A stretch of DNA of 64,000 bases from JAUIET01 sp964352475 (GCA_964352475.1 CAYGSL010000005.1:1-64000), one strand, 5' to 3'. Counted from the stretch's first letter, positions 42,413 through 52,267 are shown. Program-made: numbers and translations. The notes: a model not told the origin generated them from the letters alone.

Positions 42413-43315
42413 TTATGACTGCGTTTGTTCCAGTAGCTCACGCACAAATTGTTTGCCTTCCGATCGATCAAGAATACTAATGCCGCCATCAACATTTCGG
42501 TGCAATCGCGTACGTAAATAATGATTCGCGCCGCCAAATTGAGCATGCGCCTGTATTTCGAAATACTCGCTCTTTACATCAAGCTTAGTCGAAGACGAGG
42601 CATAGTTCGAAAGCGGTTGTTGATCCAACGAAGAGAAAGCTTCCGTCGTACGCATTTCGACCAATTTGCGAATCTGCTGTTCGCTTTCTTGTACCAGTAC
42701 AGCTTTCAATACTGATTCAGTCGCTGTGTTTACGTTGACCGCGAGACGGGTGCTGGGCAAAGCGATAATCAGAGGGTAGAGTTCGTCCATCTCTTGCTGG
42801 TTGAGGTCAAGCAAGCCCTTCAATTCGCTAATGTCATGAAATCTGTGCTGACTTAAATGGCTAATCAAGGTATCCAGTTGTGAAATGGGCAGATCCTGCC
42901 GAGCCCATATTTGGCGTAATGCCAGTTCAGCTCCGGGTGCGGCCTCTCCTTGCAGAGCATTGAGATTTATTCGGGACTGCAAGTCAATAATCGTAATTTT
43001 GAGTTGGCCGTTGTCCAGCTTGAAGTCATGAAACTTTTCTGCCCAATTGTCCTGAAAACTGTCACTAAGCGCTTTAAAGCGTTTTTGGCTATCAACCAGG
43101 TCTTCATTCAATATCTGACGGCCAAGCGTTTCTCCTGCGCGCGAATACCAAAATGCCTGCTTATGCTGTTCAGTATGGGCTGCATCAATTAACGCTGTTG
43201 ATGTTTGCCTCATTAGCTGCGCCGATAAAACGGTGGCAATTGTGACCACCAGCATCATGCTTAACAAGGCCACGCCTTTTTCTTTTCGGTGGCTTACAAC
43301 TGCAACTCGTGTCAT
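42413..43315 (-). CDS. gspK: type II secretion minor pseudopilin GspK
   Basis: This 300-residue minor pseudopilin has a class III leader with prepilin peptidase site KEKG-VALLSMML (Gly14). As usual for GspK there is no Glu at +5. A large globular domain follows the N-terminal helix (SRINLNALQG and VNTATESVLKAVL are typical). With GspI and GspJ it forms the tip complex that starts pseudopilus assembly. It starts four bases after gspJ ends. Confidence 0.87.
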   Translation of the reverse strand: MTRVAVVSHRKEKGVALLSMMLVVTIATVLSAQLMRQTSTALIDAAHTEQHKQAFWYSRAGETLGRQILNEDLVDSQKRFKALSDSFQDNWAEKFHDFKLDNGQLKITIIDLQSRINLNALQGEAAPGAELALRQIWARQDLPISQLDTLISHLSQHRFHDISELKGLLDLNQQEMDELYPLIIALPSTRLAVNVNTATESVLKAVLVQESEQQIRKLVEMRTTEAFSSLDQQPLSNYASSSTKLDVKSEYFEIQAHAQFGGANHYLRTRLHRNVDGGISILDRSEGKQFVRELLEQTQS

Positions 43316-43319
43316 TAGC

Positions 43320-44045
43320 TTATGCCCTTATGGCGACCACGATGGGTCCGCTGGAGATTGAGGATTGAATGTCCAGTTCCACTGCCTTTGGGATGGCATC
43401 TTCGTCCGCTATCGACTGTCGCTCAAGGTTGTTGCCAGCCGGGCTCGCTGTAGCGTCAGTAACAGGCCATTGGCTATGCCAGGCGCCGTTTTTATCCATA
43501 AAGCGCATCGTGGCCATTTCAACGTTCTGTAAAAGTAATTGTTCTCTACCAACGCCTTGGAGCTGACCGTCCATTGGACTCAACTGGCGAATCAAATCGA
43601 ATCCAGCTGCCGGCTCAGGAGATTGTGAATCGGTTTGCTGTGTATCACGTAAAAAATATCGAACGCGAACAGCGTTGGATCGAGCCGCTCCGACACTGGG
43701 TCCATAAGCGCCGCGACTGAATTCAAGCATGAAATTGCGGTGTGTTAGAAAAGCGGCCTGATCAGGATTGTCGGCAATTGATGCTTGCAAAGGTCTGTTT
43801 ATACTCGATCTTAGATCGCTGCTAATCACTTGGACTGCCTTTTTATAGGACACGCTGTTTGTCGATGCAAATTGGCCTGCTTCGGTAAGCTCGGCAGTTG
43901 TGCTAAGCAGGCGAAACCCACCCAGGGCTATAAAGCTGAAAATCGAGATGGCCACCAAAACTTCTAGCAGCGTAAAACCATTTGATCTGTACGAAACGAT
44001 CGATGCGCCGGCAAATACAACTGGTTTGCAGAGAGTGCTACACAC
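43320..44045 (-). CDS. gspJ: type II secretion minor pseudopilin GspJ
   Basis: The 241-residue minor pseudopilin has its cleavage and methylation motif G-FTLLEVLVAISIF at residues 23-36, with Glu at +5. The leader of about 22 residues is longer than average. The globular part is typical of GspJ (FRLLSTTAEL after the helix). It pairs with GspI and GspK in the tip complex. Its start overlaps the gspI stop by one base, indicating coupled translation. Confidence 0.85.
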   Translation of the reverse strand: MCSTLCKPVVFAGASIVSYRSNGFTLLEVLVAISIFSFIALGGFRLLSTTAELTEAGQFASTNSVSYKKAVQVISSDLRSSINRPLQASIADNPDQAAFLTHRNFMLEFSRGAYGPSVGAARSNAVRVRYFLRDTQQTDSQSPEPAAGFDLIRQLSPMDGQLQGVGREQLLLQNVEMATMRFMDKNGAWHSQWPVTDATASPAGNNLERQSIADEDAIPKAVELDIQSSISSGPIVVAIRA

Positions 44046-44479
44046 TAGTTAGCACCTAGATATGCTGTGACGTTTGCCACTGCAATCGGATTTTTTGCAC
44101 TCGCATGATGTCGACCGGCGGACTTCGTTTCATACACGGATGCCTTGATCAAGCGCATATCCGCTCTACGAGTATTCTCTATGTGCACCTCCAGGTTCCA
44201 GTACCGATCTGCGAATTTAATCATCTGCGTCTTGCGGCCGGCTTGGGCAAGAGTATCCATAAGCTGATATCGCTCAATCGTGTTGTCCAACAACTGGCTG
44301 GCTATGCGCTTGGTCTCCAGTGTCTGCTGGGCTCGTAAGCTAGAGCTTGTCTGGCCGGCAATCGCTGAGCTCAACAGTGCGAAAATAGCCAGTGCGATCA
44401 ATACTTCCAGTAGAGTAAAACCGGCAGCGTCATTTTTTGACGCAGACCGACTGCTGGGTTGTCTGAGCAAGGAATCCAT
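44045..44479 (-). CDS. gspI: type II secretion minor pseudopilin GspI
   Basis: The 144-residue minor pseudopilin has prepilin motif G-FTLLEVLIALAIFALL beginning at Gly20. The rest matches GspI in length and in the tail block RADMRLIKASVY. It seeds the tip complex with GspJ and GspK. It starts three bases after gspH ends and shares one base with gspJ. Confidence 0.85.
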   Translation of the reverse strand: MDSLLRQPSSRSASKNDAAGFTLLEVLIALAIFALLSSAIAGQTSSSLRAQQTLETKRIASQLLDNTIERYQLMDTLAQAGRKTQMIKFADRYWNLEVHIENTRRADMRLIKASVYETKSAGRHHASAKNPIAVANVTAYLGAN

Positions 44480-44482
44480 GAT

Positions 44483-45019
44483 TTAGTCCATTGTCAGATT
44501 CAGGTTCAGACCGTCAGACTGCAACTTGTAACGCAGCGTCTTGTCTTCCAGTGCAGAAATTTCCATCGTGAAGCTGCTCATTTCTCCATTGGCATAGGCA
44601 ATTAAATCCGGTCTGGCTATTCCCTGCCTCGCAGTCTGGCGTTGACGCTTGATATTCTCCTGCAACATGCTGACCTGCGTATCAGCCGCCCAACGATGCG
44701 CGGGATGAACGCTGTCAATTTCATCCCATGCGATTCTCTTCCAGATGTTGCGACCGGATTGCAGAGAGTCGAGTTTTAAAAGTTGCCATTCGTTTCCCGT
44801 CAACGAAACCCCATAGTGCTCGCTGTTTCGAACTGCAGCTGAACTGGTTGTCTGCAGTAACGATTGAAAACCTCTAAGCTCAGCCTCAAGTGATCGGGAC
44901 TGACTAGGCGGGGCTGTCAATAAAAGCATTCCAGACAACAAACCGAGTATGCTAAGAACAAGCAATATTTCAATCAGCGTGAAACCGCTGGAGCGAGTGG
45001 GTAAAGACATGTTATCCAA
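44483..45019 (-). CDS. gspH: type II secretion minor pseudopilin GspH
   Basis: The 178-residue minor pseudopilin has prepilin motif G-FTLIEILLVLSILGLL beginning at Gly12 and a GspH-like beta-rich C-terminal domain. It connects the tip complex to the GspG shaft. A second in-frame ATG three codons in (45010) is an equally good start. It lies 27 bases after gspG. Confidence 0.82.
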   Translation of the reverse strand: MDNMSLPTRSSGFTLIEILLVLSILGLLSGMLLLTAPPSQSRSLEAELRGFQSLLQTTSSAAVRNSEHYGVSLTGNEWQLLKLDSLQSGRNIWKRIAWDEIDSVHPAHRWAADTQVSMLQENIKRQRQTARQGIARPDLIAYANGEMSSFTMEISALEDKTLRYKLQSDGLNLNLTMD

Positions 45020-45046
45020 GTAAGCTCAATCGAACGGAAATTCCGA

Positions 45047-45523
45047 TTAACCTTCTTCCCAATTGCCAATATCAGCGTTGTACCCTTCACCGCCCTGCTT
45101 ACCATCAGCTCCCAAAGAGTAAACGTCATAGGCCGCATCGGCGCCCGGGCTTAGATACTGATAATCGTTTCCCCAAGGATCTTTGGGTAATGACTTGCCA
45201 CTCACGTAACCCTGAGGGTTCCAGTTTTTTGCAGCTGGCGTGCTGGTCGGTTTTTGAATCAGCGCTGTCAAACCTTGATCGGTCGTGGGGTAAGAGTGAT
45301 TATCTAATCTGTACAGTTCCAGAGATTGTGACAACATACTAACGTCGGCCGCAGCGGCTGTGACCCGCGCTTCGTCAACCCGCCCTAAGACATTGGGTGC
45401 AACCAGGCCAATCAGAACGCCCATAATGACAACCACAACCATTATTTCAATCAACGTGAAGCCGTTTTCTTTTCTCACCTCAGTGTGAATTATCGGTTTT
45501 CTGTATCCACTAATTTCTTTCAT
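45047..45523 (-). CDS. gspG: type II secretion major pseudopilin GspG
   Basis: This 158-residue major pseudopilin forms the shaft of the periplasmic pseudopilus. Its prepilin motif is G-FTLIEIMVVVVIMGVL from Gly21. The conserved C-terminal blocks are KDPWGNDYQYLSPG and SLGADGKQGGEG, the latter holding calcium ligands in known GspG structures. The leader is longer than usual because of extra residues before KENG. It starts 12 bases after gspF. Confidence 0.92.
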   Translation of the reverse strand: MKEISGYRKPIIHTEVRKENGFTLIEIMVVVVIMGVLIGLVAPNVLGRVDEARVTAAAADVSMLSQSLELYRLDNHSYPTTDQGLTALIQKPTSTPAAKNWNPQGYVSGKSLPKDPWGNDYQYLSPGADAAYDVYSLGADGKQGGEGYNADIGNWEEG

Positions 45524-45535
45524 CAGAGATGTCCG

Positions 45536-46753
45536 TTAAATAAGCTGGTTCAAGGCAAAAATTGGCTGCAGTATAGCCAGCACAATCGTAAATATAGCGC
45601 CGCCGATGAAAAGCAAAATCAAGGGTTCTACCAATTTCATACTGCCATCAATGGCGTAATTTAGACCACGTTGTTCGTGTTCAGCGGCTTTGCTTAACAT
45701 GCGACCCAGTTCACCGCTGGCCTCACCACTGGCTACCATATGCAGCAGCATAGGCGAGAACTGCCCGCATTCAGTGAGGGCATTGTGCAGGCTTTCACCC
45801 TCCTCTACTGAGCGAATGGCCGCGGTGAGTTGCTGCGTTAAGTAGCGATTTCCAAGTACTTCTCTGGCTATCTTTAAGGATTCAACCAGTGGAATGCCAC
45901 TGGCAATCAATATGCTCAAGGTATTGCTAAACTGCGCGGTAGAGCTGGCTCTGGCCAAACCACGAGTTAATCGAAAATTCAGCAACGCGCGGTCGCGCGC
46001 TAAACGCGGACCATCCAGCGTAAGTATCCAGCGTAGAAACAGCACTAAAATGATGCTGAAGATAAGCAGAACGCCGCCATTACTTTGCAGAAAATCACTA
46101 ACGGCTATCAGTGATTTCGTGAGCGCAGGTAACTCCGCGTTCTGCTCGGAAAAAACGCCAACTACTTGAGGTACTACATAGGTCAACAAACCAAGAACCA
46201 TCAGCATTGCAACGGAAAACAACATAGTTGGATAAATTAGAGCCAACTTCACCTTCTGGCGAGTGTCGCTTTCTGTTTCCAGATGATCCGAAAGTTGCTC
46301 CAATACAGTGTCAAGATAGCCTGAGTGTTCGCCAGCGGCGATCATTTCACTGAAGGTTGCCGGGAATGAGTTGCCCTGCTGACGTAAAGCGTCGGCCAGG
46401 GAATATCCCTCCAGTACTTTGGAGCGCACTGATAACAAAACCGATCGTGTCGCGTGTTTTTCAGCTTGTAGCGCAACTGTATTCAGGCACTCTTCAATCG
46501 GCATACCACTTTGCACCAAAGTAGCCAGTTGCCGGGTAAGCAGGGCAAGATCGCTGTGGTTAATGCTTGCTCGCCAACTAAGCAAAGGCTTAACTACCGA
46601 GTTTGTAACGGCCTGGCCCTGAACGCCAACCGTTAAAGGAACCCAACCCTTGTTACGAATTTTCTCTCGAACTTGTCGTGAGCTGTCCGCTTCCAAAACA
46701 CCATTTTGGGTTTGGCCACTGGCATCCAAAGCTGAGAAAGCAAACGCAGACAT
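45536..46753 (-). CDS. gspF: type II secretion inner-membrane platform protein GspF
   Basis: The 405-residue polytopic protein has two GspF/T2SSF domains (about 70-190 and 270-395), each a helical bundle followed by membrane segments. The family opens with FAFSALDASGQTQNGVLEAD and carries the conserved LPLVESLKIAREVLGN-type block in the second domain. It is the platform around which pseudopilins are added. It starts three bases after gspE ends. Confidence 0.92.
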   Translation of the reverse strand: MSAFAFSALDASGQTQNGVLEADSSRQVREKIRNKGWVPLTVGVQGQAVTNSVVKPLLSWRASINHSDLALLTRQLATLVQSGMPIEECLNTVALQAEKHATRSVLLSVRSKVLEGYSLADALRQQGNSFPATFSEMIAAGEHSGYLDTVLEQLSDHLETESDTRQKVKLALIYPTMLFSVAMLMVLGLLTYVVPQVVGVFSEQNAELPALTKSLIAVSDFLQSNGGVLLIFSIILVLFLRWILTLDGPRLARDRALLNFRLTRGLARASSTAQFSNTLSILIASGIPLVESLKIAREVLGNRYLTQQLTAAIRSVEEGESLHNALTECGQFSPMLLHMVASGEASGELGRMLSKAAEHEQRGLNYAIDGSMKLVEPLILLFIGGAIFTIVLAILQPIFALNQLI

Positions 46754-46756
46754 TTC

Positions 46757-48316
46757 TTACTGTTCCGATTGAGTGACGCGCAGAACTTCTTCTACCGTTG
46801 TGCTGTGGTCAAGCACACATTGCAGTCCATTCTCCTGAATACTCATACTGGACAAACGGGCTGCTGCTTCTAACTCAGCCTCGCTTGCACCGCCGTGAAT
46901 CAGCTCGCGTATATTCGAATTAATCGCCAGTAGTTCGTAAATTCCTTTTCGGCCTTTATAACCCGTGAAATTGCATTCCTCGCAACCAATCGCCTGCGCC
47001 ACTTCCAATTCAGTGTCCTCTTCGCGCTGCAGCAGTCGGCGTTCAAATTCATCGGCTTTGCGTTTGCTCTTGCACGAAGGACACAGCGTTCTAACCAAGC
47101 GCTGGGCAAGTACCCCAACCAGGCTGGATGACAAAAGAAATGGTTCTATACCCATATCCTGCAGCCGGGTAATGGCGCCAGCCGCGCTGTTGGTGTGCAG
47201 CGTCGACATTACCATGTGTCCGGTCAAGCTTGCCTGAACCGCTATTTCTGCAGTCTCAATGTCACGTATCTCTCCAACCATTACAACATCTGGATCTTGC
47301 CTGAGCATTGCTCGCAGTCCGCGTGCAAATGTCATATCGGCACGCAGGTTTACCTGCGATTGACCTATGCCTTCAAGGTTGTATTCAATGGGGTCCTCGA
47401 TGGTGAGTATGTTGCGACTGTGGTCGTTCAGCTCGATCAGCGATGAATACAATGTTGTGCTCTTACCTGATCCGGTTGGGCCAGTAACCAGAAATATGCC
47501 GTGTGGCTGGTTAATAATGTCACGCAGTCTGAGCAGCTCAGCGGCATCCAGACCCAGAGCTTCCATCTGAAAATTGTTAGACGCTTTATCAAGCAAGCGA
47601 AGCACCACCCGCTCACCATAACTTGACGGTAAGGTGGATGCTCGTACATCAACTTCTCTACCGCCCACCCGCAAACTGATGCGACCATCTTGCGGAACCC
47701 GCTTCTCAGCAATATCCATCTTCGCCATTACTTTCAATCGGGAAACCAATAAAGAGGCTAGCTCTCGCCTGGGCTGAACCGCTGTTCGCAATACACCGTC
47801 GATTCGAAAACGCACGGTCAGAGAACGTTCATAGGTCTCAATGTGCACGTCAGAAGCACCTTGCTTGACCGCTTCGTTGAGCACAGCATTGATGAGACGA
47901 ATAATAGGCGCATCGTCTTCCCGGCTGAGCAAATCTTCCGCCTGTGGAACGGAATTGGCCAGACTGTCCAGATCTAATTCATCACCAAGACCCTGCACCA
48001 TTTGCATAGCTTCAGCACTGTCTTGTTCATAGCTGGCATTCAGCGCTTCATCAAATTCTTTGTCTTGCAAGGCGTGGAATTTGTAGCAACCCGGATAGGC
48101 CAGAACTCGCCTTGCCTCAAGAATGCTATCAAGCGTTGCATCATGTTTGTGAACAAGAATAAGGCTGTTGTCTTCTTCACGACAGAACACACCGAAATTG
48201 CGCGCAAACGCCAGGGGAATTTTGCGTTCAATGTTCGCTGTGCGATCGGTCTCATCGTTTGCGGATTCAGAATCTGCAAACATGATTGGCACAGAGGGTT
48301 CCAGAGCATCAAGCAT
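46757..48316 (-). CDS. gspE: type II secretion ATPase GspE
   Basis: The 519-residue cytoplasmic hexameric ATPase powers pseudopilus assembly. It has an N-terminal GspE_N domain, Walker A GPTGSGKST (about 280-288), an Asp box, Walker B and the His box LHTNSAAGAITRL. A zinc-binding region (CPSC ... CEECNFTG) follows at about 390-435. It is the first gene of the leftward gsp operon and is divergent from gspC across 144 bases. The palindrome ACTATAGT in that gap could serve as a -10 element in either direction, but no strong -35 is seen. Confidence 0.93.
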   Translation of the reverse strand: MLDALEPSVPIMFADSESANDETDRTANIERKIPLAFARNFGVFCREEDNSLILVHKHDATLDSILEARRVLAYPGCYKFHALQDKEFDEALNASYEQDSAEAMQMVQGLGDELDLDSLANSVPQAEDLLSREDDAPIIRLINAVLNEAVKQGASDVHIETYERSLTVRFRIDGVLRTAVQPRRELASLLVSRLKVMAKMDIAEKRVPQDGRISLRVGGREVDVRASTLPSSYGERVVLRLLDKASNNFQMEALGLDAAELLRLRDIINQPHGIFLVTGPTGSGKSTTLYSSLIELNDHSRNILTIEDPIEYNLEGIGQSQVNLRADMTFARGLRAMLRQDPDVVMVGEIRDIETAEIAVQASLTGHMVMSTLHTNSAAGAITRLQDMGIEPFLLSSSLVGVLAQRLVRTLCPSCKSKRKADEFERRLLQREEDTELEVAQAIGCEECNFTGYKGRKGIYELLAINSNIRELIHGGASEAELEAAARLSSMSIQENGLQCVLDHSTTVEEVLRVTQSEQ

Positions 48317-48460
48317 AGATTGTCCAGCTACAGTGTTTATTCAATTTCTTGTACTAAACTATAGTTGCGACCGAAACATTCGACCAGCTCATGATCAATT
48401 TGAGCTGCAAGGTGAAAGGTGCACGTTTTTTAACCACACCACATCACAGACTACAATCAA

Positions 48461-49057
48461 GTGTTTCAAATTAAATCAATTATTGCGGACAGACCCGCCG
48501 TCATTGTTGGCAGTGCCAGTGTGCTGTTTGGCGCAATTTTTCTGCTGCACACTGCGCTAATTTGGTGGCCGGAAAAACCGTCAGTGCAAAACCGAAGCAG
48601 TGCAAACAAGCCAGCGCTTGAGTTTGATGTTGAGCGCATAGTGTCCAGCCCGGTGTTCTCAAGTGCGCAAGCATCAGCTGCCGATAACCAGCGTCTGAAG
48701 AAAACGACTTCCACTCTGGCGAGTCATTCTGATTTTTCTTTGCAGGCAGTTTTTGAATCCGGCGACGAAAATCGCAGCACCGTCATCATCGCAAAGTCAG
48801 GTCAGGCACCACGAAGCTACAAGCTTGGCGACGTGCTCGCCGACGGCATAAGCATCTCTGGCATAGAGAGAGATCGGGTTCAGCTTAACAACAACGGGCA
48901 GCTGGTGGTCTTAACATTTAAACGCCAGTCAGGTATGCCGGCCGGAGTGATTCAACGCGCCGCAGACAAGGTGCTTGGAGAGCTGCCCGACGAAGGAAAA
49001 CTGGGGCAAGTCAAGCAGCGCCTCGAGCAGCTTCGCAGACAGAGCCAGGAGCAGTAA
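48461..49057 (+). CDS. gspC: type II secretion protein GspC (short, no PDZ)
   Basis: The 198-residue bitopic inner-membrane protein starts at GTG 48461, the only in-frame start before the membrane segment (about 13-35); no ribosome site is evident. A periplasmic homology-region domain (about 90-155, with YKLGDVLADGISISGIERDRV) binds the secretin N0 domain. The C-terminus is a short charged helix and not a PDZ domain, as in Pseudomonas XcpP. It links the inner platform to GspD, whose gene starts three bases later. Confidence 0.87.
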   Translation: MFQIKSIIADRPAVIVGSASVLFGAIFLLHTALIWWPEKPSVQNRSSANKPALEFDVERIVSSPVFSSAQASAADNQRLKKTTSTLASHSDFSLQAVFESGDENRSTVIIAKSGQAPRSYKLGDVLADGISISGIERDRVQLNNNGQLVVLTFKRQSGMPAGVIQRAADKVLGELPDEGKLGQVKQRLEQLRRQSQEQ

Positions 49058-49060
49058 TAA

Positions 49061-51070
49061 ATGACATCCAAAGCACATTCTAACAGAGGTCTTATGCGCT
49101 TTTTATCTCGCAGTTCACAGTTACACCAACGCCTGACATTAGCGTTGTGCCTGCTCCTGATTCCGCTAACCGCTGTTGGGAACGCTGTTGCACAGGATAT
49201 TGATACAGCTGGCGATGGCGTGACCATGAATATGCGTGATGCCGACATTCGAAGTGTTATTCAGTGGGTTTCCGACATAACAGGAAAAAACATACTCGTG
49301 CACAACGCTGTGACGGGCAATGTCACTATTATTTCCGCCGGACCGGTGAGCTCTGATGAAGCGTACCAGTTATTCTTATCAGCGCTGCAGGTCAATGGTT
49401 TTGCCGCGCAGGAAAATGACGGTGTAATCAGTATTGTGCCTGAAAGCGTGGCGGCACAGGGCAACACTCCTTTCAGTAGCGACAACGGTTCATCAGTCGT
49501 TACTCGTGTGCTTCCTGTTAAAAACATCCCAGCGACTCAACTTACTGGGCTATTGCGCCCCTTACTTCCTGAGCACTCGCAAATTGCAGCAGATGCATCT
49601 TCCAATTCTCTGATTGTGGTGGATCGAGTTGACAATATTGAAAAGATCGAAAACATCATTGCGCGTATGGATAAACCCAGTAACAGCGAGTTTGACGTTG
49701 TTAAGCTAAAACACGCCAATGCAAGCGACGTATTGCAAAGCCTGTCTCAGCTTATGCCACCCGGCGGTGATCCGGCCACGCCACTGAACGTTAAATTTTC
49801 AGTGGACGAACGCAGCAATAGCGTACTGATGTACGGCGATTCAACTCGTCGCAAAAATCTGCGCACCCTGATCTCACGTCTGGACCAACCCGTACAAGGC
49901 GAAGGCAGTACCCAGGTGGTTTATCTGAACTATGTTGATGCCGCAGAGCTGGTACCTATTCTGGAAAGCATGGCGGGCGTGCAAGCACAGGAGCAAGGTT
50001 CAGATCGTTTGAACGTCAGTGTAGAAGCCAGCGAAAGCACTAACGCGCTGGTGATCAGCGCGCCACCGGCCCTGATGTCGGATATGAAACGTGTAGTGTC
50101 TCAAATAGATATTCGTAAGGCACAAGTATTGATAGAGGCATTGGTAGTACAGGTTAACAACAGTGTTGCAAATGATATTGGTGTGAGTTGGATCACTACC
50201 GAATCTGTTCTAAACGATCCTGACGGCGGCGTGCTAAGTGCCGTGAATACACTTGGCAACCTGCCACTGGCCGCGGTATCAGATGCCTTATCGCCAGTGC
50301 CCAATATTGGCACTGACTTTAATCCCGCTGCCGGATTAACTTTCGGGTTTTTCCGAAACGGATCGCTGCGCGCTGCCATTCGTGCACTGTCGTCAAACAG
50401 CAATGCCAATATATTATCAACGCCTACGATAATCGCGCTGGATAATGAAGAGGCGGAATTGTTGGTTGGTCAAAGCGTTCCGTTCCTGACCGGGCAGTCA
50501 ACGGGCAACGCTTCTTCAACGGCCGACCCCTTCAACACAATCGAACGACAAGACATTGGTACGTCACTTCGAGTCACACCCCGAATCAATCAAGGTGACT
50601 CTATAGCGCTTCAGCTTGAGCAAACCACTGAAACAATTGACCAGTCAGTTGATCCAGCCGTAGCCGACGTAGCAACCGACTTGATAACGCGTAAAACAGA
50701 GATGCGAACTCGCGCATTGATAAAAGATGGTGAAGTTCTGGTGATTGGTGGCTTGATCAGCGATGAAGAGCGCGAGCGCCGAAGCAAAGTGCCGCTGTTG
50801 GGTGACATACCGCTGCTGGGTAAACTATTCAGTTCGAAAGGTGTGACCAAAACCAAGAACAATTTGATGGTGTTCATCCATCCGGTAATTCTGAAGGATG
50901 CTGCACATCGGCGTGAACTGACCAAAAGTCGCTACAACTTTATGCGCGACCAACAAGAGAATTCGGACTTAGGTGGAAAGTGGTTAAAAGAATACAAGTT
51001 TAAGCCGCTGCTACCGCAATTCGAAATGTACTCGCCAGGTCCCGCTCACGATCACGCCAGCGCTGACTGA
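49061..51070 (+). CDS. gspD: type II secretion secretin GspD
   Basis: The 669-residue outer-membrane secretin has a signal peptide ending near NAVAQ, an N0 domain (MNMRDADIRSVIQW, about 56-69), N1-N3 domains and the secretin core with ILSTPTIIALDNEEAELLVG and VPLLGDIPLLGKLF. A well-placed AGGAG precedes the ATG, and gspC ends three bases before it. This is the copy paired with gspC and therefore the likely main channel. The C-terminal tail after residue 610 is about 55 residues and may bind a pilotin; no pilotin gene is recognised here. The paralogue at 36478-38340 lies at the other end of the locus. Confidence 0.93.
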   Translation: MTSKAHSNRGLMRFLSRSSQLHQRLTLALCLLLIPLTAVGNAVAQDIDTAGDGVTMNMRDADIRSVIQWVSDITGKNILVHNAVTGNVTIISAGPVSSDEAYQLFLSALQVNGFAAQENDGVISIVPESVAAQGNTPFSSDNGSSVVTRVLPVKNIPATQLTGLLRPLLPEHSQIAADASSNSLIVVDRVDNIEKIENIIARMDKPSNSEFDVVKLKHANASDVLQSLSQLMPPGGDPATPLNVKFSVDERSNSVLMYGDSTRRKNLRTLISRLDQPVQGEGSTQVVYLNYVDAAELVPILESMAGVQAQEQGSDRLNVSVEASESTNALVISAPPALMSDMKRVVSQIDIRKAQVLIEALVVQVNNSVANDIGVSWITTESVLNDPDGGVLSAVNTLGNLPLAAVSDALSPVPNIGTDFNPAAGLTFGFFRNGSLRAAIRALSSNSNANILSTPTIIALDNEEAELLVGQSVPFLTGQSTGNASSTADPFNTIERQDIGTSLRVTPRINQGDSIALQLEQTTETIDQSVDPAVADVATDLITRKTEMRTRALIKDGEVLVIGGLISDEERERRSKVPLLGDIPLLGKLFSSKGVTKTKNNLMVFIHPVILKDAAHRRELTKSRYNFMRDQQENSDLGGKWLKEYKFKPLLPQFEMYSPGPAHDHASAD

Positions 51071-51088
51071 ACGAGACCTTGTTCGAAC

Positions 51089-52192
51089 TCAAAACCAGCG
51101 CGTACCCTGCAGGCGACTCCACCAGCGCATAAGTACGCCATCCACCGTATTGGTGGCTGCCATGCCGAAGCGTTGCGGAAGACTTTTCTTTTCTTCATAG
51201 CGCACCTGATACAGGTCAGCGTCATCAACCTGGTCAAACAAGTAGTCATCGCTGGTTCTTAGCTCATCGGCAAGTTGCAAATCAATCGCTCGCTTTCCGT
51301 ACCAGGTTTCACCGGTCGCAACCTTATCTATATCCAGTTGTGGCCGGTGCTCAGCGACCCATTCTTTGAACAGTACATGAGTTTCTTCAAGGTCTTGCTT
51401 GAACTTCTCCCGGCCTTTTTCCGTATTCTCACCAAATAAGGTTAACGTACGCTTGTACTCGCCGGCAGTCAAAATCTCTACATCAACTTCATTCTTTTGC
51501 AGCAGACGATGAAAGTTCGGCACTTGTGCAACCACGCCAATGGAACCGAGCACTGCAAATGGTGCCGCTACAATTTTGTCGGCCAGGCAGGCCATCATAT
51601 AACCACCGCTGGCCGCCACCTTATCCACACACACAGTAAGCGGTATTTCGCGTTGTTTGACTCGCTGTAACTGTGATGCTGCCAGACCATAGCCATGCAC
51701 TACTCCACCAGGACTTTCAAGCACCAAAACAAGTTCGTCCTGAGGGGTTGCCAGCGACAGCACGCCGCTGATCTCTTCGCGTAATCGGCCTACTGCCGAG
51801 GCCTGCAGATCACCATTGAAGTTCAGCACAAACACACGTTTCTTTCCTGCCGGCGGCGCAGAAGATTCATCCGCTGTATCGAGCTTTGGATCGCCGCTTT
51901 TCTTCTCCGTTTTTTTGAGCGATTTCTTTTCTTGCTTTAGCCTCTTCTTTTCGTCTTTCTCTCGCTGTTTTTCTTCCGCCTTAAACTGCGGTTCTGACAG
52001 AATTGCATGACGTAGAGTGTCGTGCATATCCTTGTAACGACGATTTAGATCGCGAACCTCTATATGCCCGTCCTGAGATGGCTTGCCGCGCTGGGCGGCA
52101 CTGGCTGCGGTCGCAATCACAAACATTATGGCGACAGCGATGGTAACTACTTTGGCCAGGAAAAGACCGTATTCTGCAAATAATTCGAGCAC
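51089..52192 (-). CDS. sohB: S49 peptidase SohB
   Basis: This 367-residue inner-membrane serine protease of the SohB type has one N-terminal membrane segment (about 13-32). Residues 70-100 are a very Lys/Glu-rich linker. The S49 domain has Ser195 in KVAASGGYMMA and the general-base Lys247 in GEYKRTL. The likely role is cleavage of membrane peptides or signal-peptide remnants. Its 3' end converges on gspD with only 18 bases between. The charged linker is longer than usual and may shape oligomer or membrane placement. Confidence 0.88.
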   Translation of the reverse strand: MLELFAEYGLFLAKVVTIAVAIMFVIATAASAAQRGKPSQDGHIEVRDLNRRYKDMHDTLRHAILSEPQFKAEEKQREKDEKKRLKQEKKSLKKTEKKSGDPKLDTADESSAPPAGKKRVFVLNFNGDLQASAVGRLREEISGVLSLATPQDELVLVLESPGGVVHGYGLAASQLQRVKQREIPLTVCVDKVAASGGYMMACLADKIVAAPFAVLGSIGVVAQVPNFHRLLQKNEVDVEILTAGEYKRTLTLFGENTEKGREKFKQDLEETHVLFKEWVAEHRPQLDIDKVATGETWYGKRAIDLQLADELRTSDDYLFDQVDDADLYQVRYEEKKSLPQRFGMAATNTVDGVLMRWWSRLQGTRWF

Positions 52193-52267
52193 AAGGCGCT
52201 CCGTTGGGCGGCTGGGGCGCGGGATTATAGCGTGATTTCAGGAATGGCAGACAGTAGCTGGATACAA

